Made by a program: the position numbers and the translations under genes. 64,000 nt of DNA from Bog-473 sp963791455 (lineage in GTDB: Bacteria > Actinomycetota > Acidimicrobiia > Acidimicrobiales > RAAP-2). The notes beneath the pieces are model-generated. The model had not been told where the DNA came from, searched no databases, and was given only the letters and a program-made list of their open reading frames with translations. This document shows, in pieces, positions 35,153 to 43,896 of the stretch (its first letter is position 1; every line of letters starts with the position of its first letter). The DNA is taken from assembly GCA_963791455.1 (NCBI GenBank), contig CAWBSM010000001.1, positions 186,001-250,000 of the forward strand, in the 5' to 3' direction.

Positions 35153-36760
35153 TCAGCGTGCGACGACGGCGCCGCTCCAGGCCCCGAGGCTGAGCGCGCC
35201 CTCGATGCTCGAACCCTCCAACGTGTGCTCGGTGCCCACGGTGACGGTGCCGCTCACGCCCCCGAAGGTGGCAGGCGTATCGGACAGGTTGAGGAGCACC
35301 GTGGTGCGCTCACCCCGGCGGTAGGCCCAGGTGCCCTCGGGCGAGGTCAGCGATCGATAGGGACCGAGCGCGAGCTCGTCGCTGGCCGCGCGCGCCGCGA
35401 TGACCCGCCGGCACAGCTCGAGCACCGAGGTGGGGTCACCTTCCTGGTCGGCCACGTTGCAGCGCGCCGGGTCGGCCATCGGCAGCCAGGTGCGCACACC
35501 CGGCTCCGTGAACCCTCCACCGGGCCCGCCATGCCAGGGCATGGGCGTCCGCTCCGGATCGCGGCCCTTGTAATAGGGCCAAAAACGCGTGCCGACCGCG
35601 TCGAGGACGTCTGCCCGCTCGATCGGCCCGTCGGTCAGCCCGATCTCGTCACCTTGGTAGAGGAAGGGCGTGCCGCGGAGGGTGAGCAACATGAGCAGGG
35701 CCAGCTTCACCTTGGCCGGGTCGCCGTCCGCCCAGCGGGAGGCCAGTCGCGAGACGTCGTGGTTGGAACCGGTCCAGATCGGCCACGCCGCCGCGGGGAT
35801 CAACGCCTCGCTGCCCTCCACGACGGTCCGCAGGGCGGCGGCTTCGAACGGAGCGTTGATGAAGACGAAGTTGAACCCGCCGTGCAGCTCGTCGCGCCCG
35901 GTCCCGTAGAACTGCATCAACGTCGTGAGCTGCTCCACGTTGGTCTCACCGATCAGCAGACGTTCGGGCTCGTAGGTGTTCGCGACGGCGCGCCAACGGC
36001 GCAGGATGTCGTGGGCCTCGGGGCGGTCGGTGTTGTAGACGGCGCGCACGCCCATGAACTGCTGGTCGAGCGGGTCGTCCTCGGTCGCCGGCGGGTTGTC
36101 CCGGAGCTCCTTGTCCTTGATCATCATGTTGCACACGTCGATGCGGAATCCGGCCACACCACGGTCCCACCAGAAGCGCACGATGTCGTCGAACTCGCGC
36201 CGGACGTCCTCGTTCCACCAGTCGAGGTCCGGCTGGGTCACCTCGAAGTTGTGCAGGAAGTACTGCCCGCTCGACTCGTCGAGCTGCCAGGCCGGGCCGC
36301 CGAAGATGCTCATCCAGTTGTTGGGCGGACTCCCGTCGGGCTTGGGATCCGCCCAGACGTAGTAGTCGCGGTGCGCCGCGTTGCGCCCGCTCAGGGCGTC
36401 GACGAACCAGGGGTGCCGGTTGCTCGTGTGGTTGGGCACCAGGTCCATGAGGATCCGGATTCCCCGCTCGCCCGCCGCCCGCACGAGCGCGTCGAGGTCG
36501 TCGAGGTTTCCGTAATCGGGGTCGATGTCGCGGTAGTCGGAGACGTCGTACCCCCAGTCCGCGTTGGGCGAGCACGTCACCGGCGATAGCCACACGCCCG
36601 TGATCCCGAGGCGGGCCAGGTGGTCGAGCTTCGAAATGATGCCGGGCAGGTCGCCCACCCCGTCGCCATTGGAGTCGGCGTACGAGCGCGGGTAGATCTG
36701 GTAGAAGACCCCCCCTTGCCACCAGTGGTCCGGGTCGCTCTGTGGGCTCACTGGCGCCAC
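35153..36760 (-). CDS. GH13 alpha-glucosidase
   Basis: The 535-residue cytosolic enzyme has all four GH13 regions: LMDLVPNHTS (I), AGFRIDVCNM with the nucleophile Asp (II), LIGETNVE with the acid/base Glu (III) and GSNHDVSRLA (IV). The start WWQGGVFYQIYPRSYADSNGDGVGD-type opening is typical of oligo-1,6-glucosidase/alpha-glucosidase members. It has no signal peptide. Hydrolysis or transglycosylation of short alpha-glucosides is expected; precise linkage cannot be read from sequence. Confidence 0.92.
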   Translation of the reverse strand: MAPVSPQSDPDHWWQGGVFYQIYPRSYADSNGDGVGDLPGIISKLDHLARLGITGVWLSPVTCSPNADWGYDVSDYRDIDPDYGNLDDLDALVRAAGERGIRILMDLVPNHTSNRHPWFVDALSGRNAAHRDYYVWADPKPDGSPPNNWMSIFGGPAWQLDESSGQYFLHNFEVTQPDLDWWNEDVRREFDDIVRFWWDRGVAGFRIDVCNMMIKDKELRDNPPATEDDPLDQQFMGVRAVYNTDRPEAHDILRRWRAVANTYEPERLLIGETNVEQLTTLMQFYGTGRDELHGGFNFVFINAPFEAAALRTVVEGSEALIPAAAWPIWTGSNHDVSRLASRWADGDPAKVKLALLMLLTLRGTPFLYQGDEIGLTDGPIERADVLDAVGTRFWPYYKGRDPERTPMPWHGGPGGGFTEPGVRTWLPMADPARCNVADQEGDPTSVLELCRRVIAARAASDELALGPYRSLTSPEGTWAYRRGERTTVLLNLSDTPATFGGVSGTVTVGTEHTLEGSSIEGALSLGAWSGAVVAR

Positions 36761-36814
36761 CTACTCTTTCCCTGTTGCCCGCGTCGGTCGCCCGGGGAGC
36801 GTAGCGAGCCTGGC

Positions 36815-37525
36815 TCAGAGACGAGAGACGGCCACCGACGCCAGGCGCTGTTCGAGCGCGATGGAGAACGGGACGCCGATGGCGGTGAAGGTGATCTGGT
36901 GGCCCAGCCGGCCCTTCACGGCGAAGAGGTTGGTGACGGTGACGTTCACCATCGTGCCGTGGGTGGTGAACGGAACGCTCAGCGAGTACCCGGCAACCCC
37001 GGCCCCGAAGGCGGACGAAGCCGTCGGCGAGACCAGCGGGGTGCCGACGGTGACGCCCTTGGGAGGCTTGCCCAAGAGCTGCGCCTTGAGGGGGCCCGAG
37101 GCCAGGGCGGTCATGCACCCCGGGGTCTTCGGGTTGGTGATGGTGGCGTACTCGGCTGCGGCGTTCCGGGTGGACGGGAAGACGCTGACGTTGTCGTTGA
37201 CCGTCAATGTCCCCGCCGTGTCTTGGAACTGCTTGCTGGTGACCGAGGGAGGGTTCTCCGCGATCAGCGAGGTGGCGACGCCGATGCAACGAGCCAGCTG
37301 CCTGTTCCCGACATTGCTGTTGGCGTTGTTCGGGCTCTTCGCCGTCGTCCATCCGACGGGCATGTCGGAGAGGACCAGCAGGGCCTTTCGCGCCTGGCTG
37401 AGTTCGCCCGACCCCCCGGCGGACGCAGGTCCGGCCGCCAGGCCGAGGAGCAGGGCCGATGCCAGCAACAACGCGCCCCCTCCGGTAGCCAGGTGCCGCC
37501 GTGCTGTCCGCCGCGTCCCACCCAT
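36815..37525 (-). CDS. Secreted protein of unknown function
   Basis: The 236-residue product has a signal peptide (HLATGGGALLLASALLLGLA, then GPASA as cleavage site). The mature part is soluble with two Cys (ARCIGVA and PGCMTAL). A GGAGG motif precedes ATG 37525, favouring it over a start 33 nt upstream. I do not recognise a family. It lies between the GH13 gene and groES, transcribed away from groES. Confidence 0.7.
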   Translation of the reverse strand: MGGTRRTARRHLATGGGALLLASALLLGLAAGPASAGGSGELSQARKALLVLSDMPVGWTTAKSPNNANSNVGNRQLARCIGVATSLIAENPPSVTSKQFQDTAGTLTVNDNVSVFPSTRNAAAEYATITNPKTPGCMTALASGPLKAQLLGKPPKGVTVGTPLVSPTASSAFGAGVAGYSLSVPFTTHGTMVNVTVTNLFAVKGRLGHQITFTAIGVPFSIALEQRLASVAVSRL

Positions 37526-37642
37526 TGGCTGTCCTCCTCGTCCTGGTGCTCGCCGCACCCTTGGTTCTCGGCCGGTGACGTCGATCCCTAGAGCCTGGCG
37601 CCCGTGGTCGAGCCGGTGGCTTCGCTTCGGCCCTATCCGCTC

Positions 37643-37671
37643 TTGCCAGCCCGTGAGAGGTCCGCTATCTT
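37643..37671 (+). promoter_or_regulatory. Promoter of groES-groEL
   Basis: TTGCCA (37643-37648) and TATCTT (37666-37671) are 17 bp apart. The -10 hexamer abuts the CIRCE operator, so repressor binding would cover the transcription start. Confidence 0.7.
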
Positions 37672-37697
37672 TGGCACTCGCAACCCGCGAGTGCTAA
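37671..37697. promoter_or_regulatory. CIRCE operator (HrcA site)
   Basis: TTGGCACTC, 9-nt spacer, GAGTGCTAA: one mismatch from the consensus TTAGCACTC-N9-GAGTGCTAA. It lies 26 nt before groES. Repression by HrcA and release on heat stress are established for this element; no hrcA gene is in the window. Confidence 0.93.
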
Positions 37698-37723
37698 CGA
37701 AGCGCCAAGGAGGCCTGTTCAAG

Positions 37724-38014
37724 ATGAAGCTGCACCCCCTCGATGACCGGATCGTCGTTCGTCCCGGCGAGTCCGAGGAGACCACCGCCTCCGGCCTGGT
37801 CATCCCCGACACGGCCAAGGAGAAGCCCCAGCAGGGCGAGGTGATCGCCGTCGGCCCGGGCCGGCGGTCCGAGGACACCGGCGAGCTGATCCCCATGGAC
37901 GTCAAGGTCGGCGACACCGTCGTCTACTCCAAGTACGGCGGCACCGAGATCACGGTCGAGGGCGAGGACCTGCTGATCCTCTCCGGCCGGGACGTGCTGG
38001 CCAAGCTGGCCTGA
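37724..38014 (+). CDS. groES: Co-chaperonin GroES
   Basis: The 96-residue lid of the chaperonin. The start MKLHPLDDRIVVRPGESEE and the mobile-loop region TASGLVIPDTAKEKPQQGEV are canonical. ATG 37724 follows AAGGAGG with a normal spacing. It is controlled by the upstream promoter and CIRCE and precedes groEL by 111 nt. Confidence 0.99.
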   Translation: MKLHPLDDRIVVRPGESEETTASGLVIPDTAKEKPQQGEVIAVGPGRRSEDTGELIPMDVKVGDTVVYSKYGGTEITVEGEDLLILSGRDVLAKLA

Positions 38015-38125
38015 TTCAGGGTGTGCCCGCCGCCTCGGTGAGAGCCGGGGTCGGCGCGGCGGCACCGCCATATTCACGCAGTACCACCAGAGCAACGAGG
38101 AACTCGAGAGGAGTTCGGAACACCC

Positions 38126-39778
38126 ATGCCCAAGATCCTGAAGTTTGACGAGTCCGCCCGCCGCGGGCTCGAGGCCGGCGTCAACAAGCTGGCTGACACC
38201 GTGAAGGTCACCCTGGGGCCGAAGGGCCGCAACGTGGTGATAGAGAAGAAGTTCGGCGCCCCCACCATCACCAACGACGGCGTGTCCATCGCCCGCGAGG
38301 TCGAGCTCGACGACCCGTTCGAGAACATGGGTGCCCAGTTGGTCAAGGAGGTGGCCACCAAGACCAACGACGTCGCCGGTGACGGCACCACGACGGCGAC
38401 GGTCCTGGCCCAGTCCCTCATCTCCGAAGGCCTGCGCAACGTGGCCGCCGGTGCCAGCCCGACCGGGCTGAAGAAGGGCATCGAGAAGGCGGTCAACGCC
38501 GTCGTCGACAGCATCGCCAAGCAGTCCAAGGACGTCGGCGGCAAGACCGAGATCGCCCAGGTGGCTTCCATCTCGGCGGCTGACAACGCCATCGGCGACG
38601 TGTTGGCCGACGCCATCGACAAGGTCGGCAAGGACGGCACCGTGACCGTCGAGGAGTCCAACACCTTCGGCATCGAGCTCGAGCTCACCGAGGGCATGCA
38701 GTTCGACAAGGGCTTCCTCTCGCCGTACTTCGTCACCGACGCCGAGCGCCAGGAGGCCGTCCTCGACGAGCCCTACATCCTGTTCTACAACGGCAAGGTC
38801 AGCGCGGTGCACGACCTCGTGCCCGTGCTCGAGAAGGTCATGCAGTCGGGCAAGGCGCTGCTGATCGTGGCCGAGGACGTCGAGGGCGAGGCGCTGGCCA
38901 CCCTCGTGGTCAACAAGATCCGCGGCACTTTCACCTCCGTCGCGGTCAAGGCCCCCGGCTTCGGCGAGCGCCGCAAGGAGATGCTCCAGGACATGGCCGT
39001 CCTCACCGGGGGAGAGGTCATCAGTGAAGAGATCGGCCTGAAGCTCGAGAACGCGACCGTCGATCTTTTGGGATCGGCCCGCCGCGTCATCGTGACCAAG
39101 GACGACACGACGATCGTCGATGGCGCCGGCAAATCCGAGGACGTCAAGGGTCGCGTGGCGCAGATCAAGCGTGCCATTGAGGACACCGACTCGGACTGGG
39201 ACCGCGAGAAGCTCCAGGAGCGCCTGGCCAAGTTGGCCGGCGGTGTCGCCGTCGTCAAGGTTGGGGCCGCCACCGAGGTGGAGCTCAAGGAGAAGAAGCA
39301 CCGCATTGAGGACGCGCTGTCCGCCACCCGCGCTGCAGTGGAGGAGGGCATCGTGGCCGGCGGTGGTACCGCGCTGATCCGGGCCCGTAAGCCGGTCGAG
39401 GAGCTGGCGGACACGCTCGAGGGCGACGAGGCCACCGGTGCCCGCATCGTGGCCCGCGCGCTCGAGGAGCCGCTGCGCTGGATCGCCTTCAACGCCGGCC
39501 TCGAGGGCGCGGTCCTCGTGGCCCAGGTCGAGGCGGCGAAGGGCAATCACGGCCTGAATGCCGCGACCGGTCAGATGGAGGACTTGGTGAAGGCCGGCAT
39601 CATCGACCCGGCCAAGGTCACCCGTTCCGCCCTGCAGAACGCGGCCTCCATCGCCGGCCTGCTGCTCACCACCGAGGCCCTCGTGGCTGACAAGCCCGAG
39701 AAGGTGGACGCCGCTGCGGCGGCCGCCGCCATGGCGGGTGGCATGGGCGGTATGGGTGGCATGGGCGGCATGATGTAG
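38126..39778 (+). CDS. groEL: 60-kDa chaperonin GroEL
   Basis: The 550-residue ATP-driven folding chamber. It has GRNVVIEKKFGAPTITNDGV, the ATP-binding GDGTTTATVLAQ and a GGM-repeat tail (GGMGGMGGMGGMM). It shares a transcript with groES. The 111-nt spacer contains a possible stem (CCGCCGC 38027-38033 with GCGGCGG 38056-38062) that could adjust the groES/groEL ratio. A GAGAGGAG ribosome binding site precedes the ATG. Confidence 0.99.
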   Translation: MPKILKFDESARRGLEAGVNKLADTVKVTLGPKGRNVVIEKKFGAPTITNDGVSIAREVELDDPFENMGAQLVKEVATKTNDVAGDGTTTATVLAQSLISEGLRNVAAGASPTGLKKGIEKAVNAVVDSIAKQSKDVGGKTEIAQVASISAADNAIGDVLADAIDKVGKDGTVTVEESNTFGIELELTEGMQFDKGFLSPYFVTDAERQEAVLDEPYILFYNGKVSAVHDLVPVLEKVMQSGKALLIVAEDVEGEALATLVVNKIRGTFTSVAVKAPGFGERRKEMLQDMAVLTGGEVISEEIGLKLENATVDLLGSARRVIVTKDDTTIVDGAGKSEDVKGRVAQIKRAIEDTDSDWDREKLQERLAKLAGGVAVVKVGAATEVELKEKKHRIEDALSATRAAVEEGIVAGGGTALIRARKPVEELADTLEGDEATGARIVARALEEPLRWIAFNAGLEGAVLVAQVEAAKGNHGLNAATGQMEDLVKAGIIDPAKVTRSALQNAASIAGLLLTTEALVADKPEKVDAAAAAAAMAGGMGGMGGMGGMM

Positions 39779-39864
39779 ATCCGTCGTACCACCCGGCGTC
39801 AATTGTCCGGGGGGTGCGCGTTTTTCGGAACGGTGCGCACTATCGTTTGGTGCGTGTCGGGCAT

Positions 39865-39892
39865 CGTGGCCGGGCCTTCGGGCCCGGTCACG
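39865..39892 (+). terminator. Strong TTCG-loop hairpin after groEL
   Basis: A 12-bp stem (39865-39876 with 39881-39892, one G-T pair) encloses a TTCG tetraloop, an exceptionally stable form. It lies 87 nt after the groEL stop in an otherwise gene-free stretch (39779-40032). No T-tract follows, so it may be a non-canonical terminator or a 3'-end stabiliser. Confidence 0.55.
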
Positions 39893-40032
39893 GCGCGTGT
39901 ACGCCCGGTCGGTCCCGCCCAAGCGGGGGCAGCCCGCCGTCGTGATCAAGCTGGGCGTCTACTGCTGCCTGGGCTGAGGTTCCGTCTCGCCGGACACCGC
40001 ACCGGCGGTCGGCCGACAGGCGCGGACGCGCG

Positions 40033-41022
40033 TCAGGCCGTGGGGCGGCGGCAGACGTACGCCAGCAGGTAACAGTCTTCGATGGCGTCGTAGAGCCCCC
40101 GCTTGGTGGCGAGCTCGGTGGCATCGAAGACCCCCCAGGCGACGGACGCACCGCCGTAGTTGATCCCGTGCGTTCGCTCGACGACGAAGCCGCTGTGCTC
40201 GAGCAGGGCGACCATCTCCTTGTGCGCGTACTCGTACTTGTGATCGGGGTCGACGAACGCCTCCTGCTGCACTCTGGTCAGCCGGCTGTTGGGTGTGTCG
40301 AGCGCGAGCACGCCGCCGGGCCGGAGCACCCGCCGCACCTGTGCCAGGACGCTCTCGGCTTCGGCCTGCGTCACGTGCTCGATGCTCTGGCCGCTGTAGA
40401 CAAGGTCGAAGGACTCCGAGGCCAAGCCGCTCAGGTCGGTCATGGAGTGATAGCGGTAGGTCACCGAGCCGTTCGGCGTCTCGGCGGCGGTGGGTCGGCC
40501 ATCGTCGCGATAGATCGCGTGCCGGTCCTCGCTCGGCAGGTCCACGACCACGAGCTCGTCGAAGCGGTAGGGGTAGCCCATGAGGACGAGGCCGCCGGAA
40601 GGGTCGCCCACGGCGGCTCCGCCGATGTCGAGGATGCGCCGCGCCGGGGGCAAGCTGCGGATGAACACGCCGCGTCCGTAGTGGAGCGATGGTCCGAACT
40701 CGCTCATCGGCGCGGCATGACTCCACTCCGCGGAGTCGACCAGCCACTCGACCAGCTGGCGTGGGCTGAGCACGCCGCTCTCCAACTCCTGGACGTACGC
40801 GCCGTCGTCGCTGAGATCGGGCTCGCGGCCGAAGAGGAGGTGGAAGATCCCGCGCAGGAAGACCCGGCTCGGGAGGTCCTCGATGAGCCCCGACTCGGCG
40901 AAGGACGTCCGGCGGCGCAGGGCCGCGGTGGACGTCGCGTCCGTCTCGCGCCCTCGGAGGCGTGACACTGCCCGCCGACAGGCCTGTTTCAGCGCGGCCA
41001 GATCGGAAGGGAAGGACGCCAC
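40033..41022 (-). CDS. Methyltransferase with N-terminal DUF4214-like domain
   Basis: The 329-residue product has an N-terminal domain (about residues 45-100: FLRGIFHLLFGREPDLSDD, GVLSPRQLVEWLVDSAEW) that matches the DUF4214 pattern often found in surface-polysaccharide enzymes. A class I SAM methyltransferase domain follows, with ARRILDIGGAAVGDP (motif I), SFDLVYSGQSIEHV and LRPGGVLALDTPNS. It begins 8 nt after the stop of the upstream methyltransferase, so both form an operon. A role in methylating a sugar or glycan is inferred from the domain pairing only. Confidence 0.8.
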   Translation of the reverse strand: MASFPSDLAALKQACRRAVSRLRGRETDATSTAALRRRTSFAESGLIEDLPSRVFLRGIFHLLFGREPDLSDDGAYVQELESGVLSPRQLVEWLVDSAEWSHAAPMSEFGPSLHYGRGVFIRSLPPARRILDIGGAAVGDPSGGLVLMGYPYRFDELVVVDLPSEDRHAIYRDDGRPTAAETPNGSVTYRYHSMTDLSGLASESFDLVYSGQSIEHVTQAEAESVLAQVRRVLRPGGVLALDTPNSRLTRVQQEAFVDPDHKYEYAHKEMVALLEHSGFVVERTHGINYGGASVAWGVFDATELATKRGLYDAIEDCYLLAYVCRRPTA

Positions 41023-41030
41023 TCAGCCGC

Positions 41031-41873
41031 TCACACGAACGCGTGCACGACGGCGCGGTAGTGCTGGCTGGGCGCTGACGGAGGCGGTGGCGGAGTGCCG
41101 GCGATCCGCCGCCCGATGCGGACGTTGAGCTCCGGGGGCGGCGGGGGCTCAGGCGCGGGCGGACCGACGATCGTGCGGACATCGGAGAAGCCTGCGGCAC
41201 GGCACAAGTTGTGCAGCGCTTCGATCGTCGGCACGTACCAGTTCCCGAAGTCGGTGCGCAGCGAACTGCCGGCGTAGAACTGCATCAGCGCCTCGTGCTC
41301 GAGGCGTTCGAGATGCAGCGCCTCCGTCTCGATCACCGCCACCTCCTTGGTGACGGCGCGCACCCGCTCGAGACAGGTGAGCGGCTCCTTCATGTGGTAC
41401 AGGACGCCCAGGTAGAGGACCACGTCGAAGTGCCCCAACCCTTCCAGGTCGACCTTTTGGAAGTCGGCCACCACCGATTCGACCTTTGACCCGAGGGCGG
41501 CTTTGGCCAGGTCGAAGCCCCGCTTGCCCGGCAGGTCCGGGCGCCAGAAGTCGGTCTCGTCCCGCGACTGGTCGGCGAACGTCCCGGTTTGGATGCACTC
41601 CGCCCAATAGGCGCCCCGGGCCACGAAGTCGATGCCCCAGGCGTAGTGGTCGAGCGCCACGACGCGGCTGGCACCGCCCTTCTCGCAGATGAAGGAGAAC
41701 TTCCCGTCCCACGCACCTATGTCGAGGACGCTGCGGCCCGAGACGTCGGGCAGGATCTCGCCCATGGTGTCCTGGACGCCCTTGCCCCTGGTGACGACTC
41801 CCTCGCCGAGGTCGATGGTGTGGTACCAGTCGATCTCGTCGACCTGTGCCTGCAACTCCGCCGGGGACGTCAT
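41031..41873 (-). CDS. SAM-dependent methyltransferase, CmoB/DUF1698-like
   Basis: The 280-residue product has motif I VLDIGAWDGKFSF, then ASRVVALDHYAWG and VVLYLGVLYHMKEP, resembling the CmoB-like (DUF1698) methyltransferase group. A Pro-rich region near the C-terminus (PAPEPPPPPELNVRIG) is unusual. ATG 41873 places the domain at a normal distance from the N-terminus. It is first in the two-gene operon and diverges from the Nudix gene with 52 bp between starts. Substrate unknown. Confidence 0.82.
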   Translation of the reverse strand: MTSPAELQAQVDEIDWYHTIDLGEGVVTRGKGVQDTMGEILPDVSGRSVLDIGAWDGKFSFICEKGGASRVVALDHYAWGIDFVARGAYWAECIQTGTFADQSRDETDFWRPDLPGKRGFDLAKAALGSKVESVVADFQKVDLEGLGHFDVVLYLGVLYHMKEPLTCLERVRAVTKEVAVIETEALHLERLEHEALMQFYAGSSLRTDFGNWYVPTIEALHNLCRAAGFSDVRTIVGPPAPEPPPPPELNVRIGRRIAGTPPPPPSAPSQHYRAVVHAFV

Positions 41874-41925
41874 ATGGGGAGGAGCGTAGCGAGGCTGCCG
41901 GACCCTCCCCATTAGCGTGGCCCCG

Positions 41926-42690
41926 ATGTCCCGGCCCGTCCCGCCCCAGGTGATCCCCCGTCCGCGCGCCTGGCGACCCGGGGCGCCCGCTCCCTGGACG
42001 GACCTCCCTCCGTCCGTGCGCCGCGGCATCGGCATCGACCGGGTGCTCGCTGCCCTGGCTGCCGTGGGTCAGGGCGGTCCAGTACCCGATGACACCGGCT
42101 CGGACGGAATCCTCGTGCCGGCCATGGTGGCCAACGAGTCCAACGCGCCGCTGGAGCGCCGGGTCAATGCCGGGGTGCTGGCCGCCATGTTCGAGGAGCA
42201 CGGTGAGACGCGCCTGATCTTGACGCGCCGTTCGTCGACCATGCGCACGCACCGGGGCGAGGTCAGCTTCCCGGGTGGGCGGCTCGACGTGGGTGAGGAC
42301 CCGGTGGGCGCGGCGCTGCGCGAGGCGTTCGAGGAGGTCGCCCTCGACCCGGCCCTGGTGGAGATCGTCGGTTGGATGCACCCCGTGCTGACCATGGTGT
42401 CGGGCTCCTTGATCAGGCCGGTGCTGGCAACCGTGGCGGCGCGGCCCCACGTGGTGGCGAGCCCCGTCGAGGTGGAGCGGGTGTTCGACGTGTCGTTGGC
42501 CGAGCTCGCCGACCCCGAGATCTTCCACGAGGAGCGTTGGAGCATCCCGGGGCGCGTCATTCCGGGCAGCGACGACGATTCGTTCGCGGTGTGGTTCTTC
42601 GAGGTGGCGGGGGAGATCATCTGGGGCGCCACGGCGCGCATGCTCCACGAGCTGCTGAGCGTCGTGTTGACGGGGAAGAACGGGTTCTGA
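41926..42690 (+). CDS. Nudix hydrolase, probable CoA pyrophosphatase
   Basis: The 254-residue product has the Nudix box GGRLDVGEDPVGAALREAFEEVAL with flanking RTHRGEVSFPGG, the CoA-pyrophosphatase (NudL) form. A TAGCGT box at 41913-41918 ends 7 nt before ATG, so leaderless expression is possible; GTG 41917 is an in-frame alternative. A Pro/Arg-rich leader of about 30 residues precedes the domain. Confidence 0.88.
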   Translation: MSRPVPPQVIPRPRAWRPGAPAPWTDLPPSVRRGIGIDRVLAALAAVGQGGPVPDDTGSDGILVPAMVANESNAPLERRVNAGVLAAMFEEHGETRLILTRRSSTMRTHRGEVSFPGGRLDVGEDPVGAALREAFEEVALDPALVEIVGWMHPVLTMVSGSLIRPVLATVAARPHVVASPVEVERVFDVSLAELADPEIFHEERWSIPGRVIPGSDDDSFAVWFFEVAGEIIWGATARMLHELLSVVLTGKNGF

Positions 42691-42711
42691 CGTCGCGGCG
42701 GCGGCGCAGTG

Positions 42712-43362
42712 CTACGACGCGAAGGCGATTCGCAGCTCGCCGAGCGGGCCGAACACGACGGACAGCTCGTCACCGGGAGCCACCGCCACCGGGGCGACCA
42801 TGGAACCGGCGATGATGCGGTGCCCCGGCTCGAGCGCAGCGCCGTGGGCGGCGAGGAAGGTCCGAACGAAGGTCACCGTCGTTGCGGGGTCCTCTTCCAG
42901 ATCGCCCTCCGCCACGACCGCGTCCGCCTTGGTGACCGCGACCCGTGTCGCCCAGGGATCCACGCCGGGAACCTCCGCGCCGAAGACGACGCCGCGCTGG
43001 CCGATGTTGCCGGCGAGGACGAGCTCGATGTCGTCGAAGGACCCTCCGAGGTCGACCAGTTCCAGCGCGGGAGCCAGACCGCCCACCCCTCCGTCGTCGC
43101 CGACTCGGATGGCGAGCTCGACCTCGACGGCCGGCGCGCCCCAGCCGGCCAGGCTCACGGCGGAGCCGCTGGGGGTCACTCCGCTCTCGAGGAGGTAGCC
43201 GACGACGGGGTCGGTCAGCCCGAATTGCTGCCGGATGGCGGCGGTGTTGAAGCCGATCTTCCAGCCGACCTGTCGAGCTCCGGAGGCGACCTCACGGTCC
43301 CGACGTTCGAGGAGCGCGCGCATGCCGCGGTTGACGCGGCTGGCGGAGTCCTGGTCGGGCAT
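42712..43362 (-). CDS. FAH-family 2-keto-4-pentenoate hydratase-like protein
   Basis: The 216-residue product has GWKIGFNTAAIRQQFGLTDP and the metal-ligand region PAVEVELAIRVGDD typical of the hydratase/decarboxylase branch of the fumarylacetoacetase family. HRIIAGSMVAPVAVAPGD near the C-terminus is also characteristic. It is slightly short. No other genes for aromatic meta-cleavage are in the window, so the pathway is not supported by context. Confidence 0.82.
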   Translation of the reverse strand: MPDQDSASRVNRGMRALLERRDREVASGARQVGWKIGFNTAAIRQQFGLTDPVVGYLLESGVTPSGSAVSLAGWGAPAVEVELAIRVGDDGGVGGLAPALELVDLGGSFDDIELVLAGNIGQRGVVFGAEVPGVDPWATRVAVTKADAVVAEGDLEEDPATTVTFVRTFLAAHGAALEPGHRIIAGSMVAPVAVAPGDELSVVFGPLGELRIAFAS

Positions 43363-43395
43363 GCGGTGAGTCTCGCGCCGATGGCCGCGGCCGAC

Positions 43396-43632
43396 TCAGA
43401 CGTCGCTCGGGGGGTTGGACTCCCCAGTGCTCCCACCGTCTCCTCCCCAACCACCGCCGCGTCCGCCGCCGCAGGGACCGCCCCGGCCGCCGAAGGGACC
43501 CCTGCCACCGCCACCGCCACCGCCGCGAGAGCGATAGCGGAGCATGGTCATGATGAGGCCGAACGCGATGAGCACGAAGACGATCTCGGGCGGTGCTGTT
43601 GAGTGGACGGCGAGCAGGTGCGGCAGGGCCAC
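43396..43632 (-). CDS. Small Gly-rich single-pass membrane protein
   Basis: A 78-residue product with one predicted TM helix (EIVFVLIAFGLIMTMLRY) followed by RSRGGGGGGGRGPFGG and more Gly-rich sequence. The low complexity makes homology judgement unreliable. The TM helix and sensible start argue for a real gene; alternatively it is a chance frame in GC-rich DNA. Confidence 0.45.
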   Translation of the reverse strand: MALPHLLAVHSTAPPEIVFVLIAFGLIMTMLRYRSRGGGGGGGRGPFGGRGGPCGGGRGGGWGGDGGSTGESNPPSDV

Positions 43633-43896
43633 GCCGGCACGTTAGGCGCACAATTGCCCGCGTCCCAGGTCAGGGTCCGGCCCACGACGCCGGGTCCGGT
43701 GGGCGGCCCGCGCGCTGGGTCGCCCCAGGACGAATTCGGGTGCAAGGACGCCCCGGGGAGAGCCTGAGGCGGAACACCCACGGAGTAGGATGGAGGATCG
43801 TCGGCGCGTCGGCCCGGCGTTCGCAATTAAGTCGAAGAGACGTGCCGGTGTGGTTCGTGGCCGTGCCGGCCCCACGAATGCCGGAGGGCGAACAAA

